A DNA stretch of 6,984 bases from Eubacterium sp. Its GTDB lineage: Bacteria > Bacillota > Clostridia > Oscillospirales > Acutalibacteraceae. Below the pieces are notes generated by a model that saw only the letters and a program-made list of their open reading frames with translations, did not search any database and was not told where the DNA came from. The DNA is taken from assembly GCA_017543725.1 (NCBI GenBank), contig JAFYFO010000298.1, positions 1 to 6,984 of the forward strand. The letters run 5' to 3'. The translations under genes and the position numbers were made by a program. Shown piece by piece: positions 6,503 through 6,984 of the stretch; the first letter of the stretch is position 1; each line of letters opens with the position of its first letter.

Positions 6503-6984
6503 ATTCAAACAGCCCGAACTCAGCGATAAACCCTGGGTTGACTCCTGCTTGGCTCACGCAAATTCAATGAACTGCGAATATTCTTTCGGCAATCTCTTTT
6601 GCTGGAAAGATTCATATTCCGTTCAGATAGCGCATTATAAAGATTTCTTTATTTGCAGATGGGGAACTGCTCAGGATATCTCGTATTCAGTGCCGCTCGG
6701 CGAGGGCGATTTCACTGATGCGGTCAATCAGATTATAAACGACGCTTTAAAACTCGGAGCAAAGCCCGTTATATACGGCGTTACCGAAGGCTATCTTCTT
6801 ATGCTCCAGGAGGCTTTTCTCGGAAAATTCAAATATGAATATGACGACGGTCTGAATGATTATATTTATTCCGTTTCAAAAATGAGTTCGCTCAGCGGAA
6901 AGAAGTATCACGGAAAAAGAAATCATATAACAAACTTTAAAAAGAACTATCCCGACTGGAGTTTTGAAGTTATAAATGAAAACA
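6495..6984 (+). CDS. DUF2156 protein (phosphatidylglycerol lysyltransferase C-terminal-like, GNAT fold), partial
   Basis: ATG at 6495 overlaps the tmk stop by eight bases and is preceded by AGAGGA at eight-base spacing, so the start is well supported. The frame is open for 163 codons to the window edge. The visible part carries the hallmarks of soluble DUF2156 proteins common in Clostridia: SFGNLFCW at 30-37, a short beta-rich stretch with a VPLGEGD turn (66-72), DYIYS at 122-126, and the conserved LSGKKYHGKRNH block at 133-144 that precedes the second half of the fold. These proteins resemble the catalytic C-terminal domain of MprF-type aminoacyl-phosphatidylglycerol synthases, a tandem GNAT fold. 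This one begins directly with the domain and shows no membrane segment so far. Typical members are about 300 residues, so roughly half is missing. Substrate unknown; a link to lipid aminoacylation is not demonstrated. Confidence 0.83.
   Translation, partial: MLEFKQPELSDKPWVDSCLAHANSMNCEYSFGNLFCWKDSYSVQIAHYKDFFICRWGTAQDISYSVPLGEGDFTDAVNQIINDALKLGAKPVIYGVTEGYLLMLQEAFLGKFKYEYDDGLNDYIYSVSKMSSLSGKKYHGKRNHITNFKKNYPDWSFEVINEN

Noticed and set aside
6137..6557. Two minus-strand frames of 65 and 67 codons across tmk and the start of the DUF2156 gene
   Set aside because: Both are antisense shadows of plus-strand genes with clear motifs; neither has a credible ribosome binding site or domain.

Overview
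The window is about 7 kb of moderately A+T-rich bacterial DNA. The gene order dgt-dnaG-rpoD, strong GGAG-type Shine-Dalgarno sites, a TTG start and the protein families present all point to the Clostridia, most plausibly a gut-type Oscillospiraceae/Ruminococcaceae relative. That placement is inference from gene content and style; no marker here fixes the species.

Layout. At the left edge, on the minus strand, lies the 5' part of a membrane-anchored metallophosphoesterase that runs out of the window. A short, very A+T-rich divergent intergenic region (435-548) follows. Everything after it is on the plus strand and looks like one tightly packed operon: dgt (HD-domain dNTP triphosphohydrolase), dnaG (primase), a first rpoD (primary sigma factor), a second and very similar rpoD, a 73-residue DUF896/UPF0291 protein, a thymidylate kinase (tmk), and the first 163 codons of a DUF2156 protein that runs off the right edge. 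No stem-loop followed by a T-run was seen between any of these genes.

How the genes fit together. dgt-dnaG-rpoD is the clostridial form of the macromolecular-synthesis operon: dNTP pool control, primer synthesis and housekeeping transcription. Here the cluster also contains tmk, which supplies dTDP, so an enzyme that destroys dNTPs and one that supplies a dNTP precursor bracket primase and sigma. The first four plus-strand genes are separated by 21-35 bases and each has its own ribosome binding site. From rpoD copy 2 onward the genes overlap (1, 13 and 8 bases), which suggests translational coupling of the downstream block.

The main oddity is the tandem pair of primary sigma factors. Both are intact, 373 residues each, about 89% identical by hand alignment, with nearly identical promoter-reading regions 2.4 and 4.2. 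The differences concentrate in the 3.2-4.1 linker and at the termini. No mobile element, RNA gene, CRISPR array or obvious novel defence system was found.
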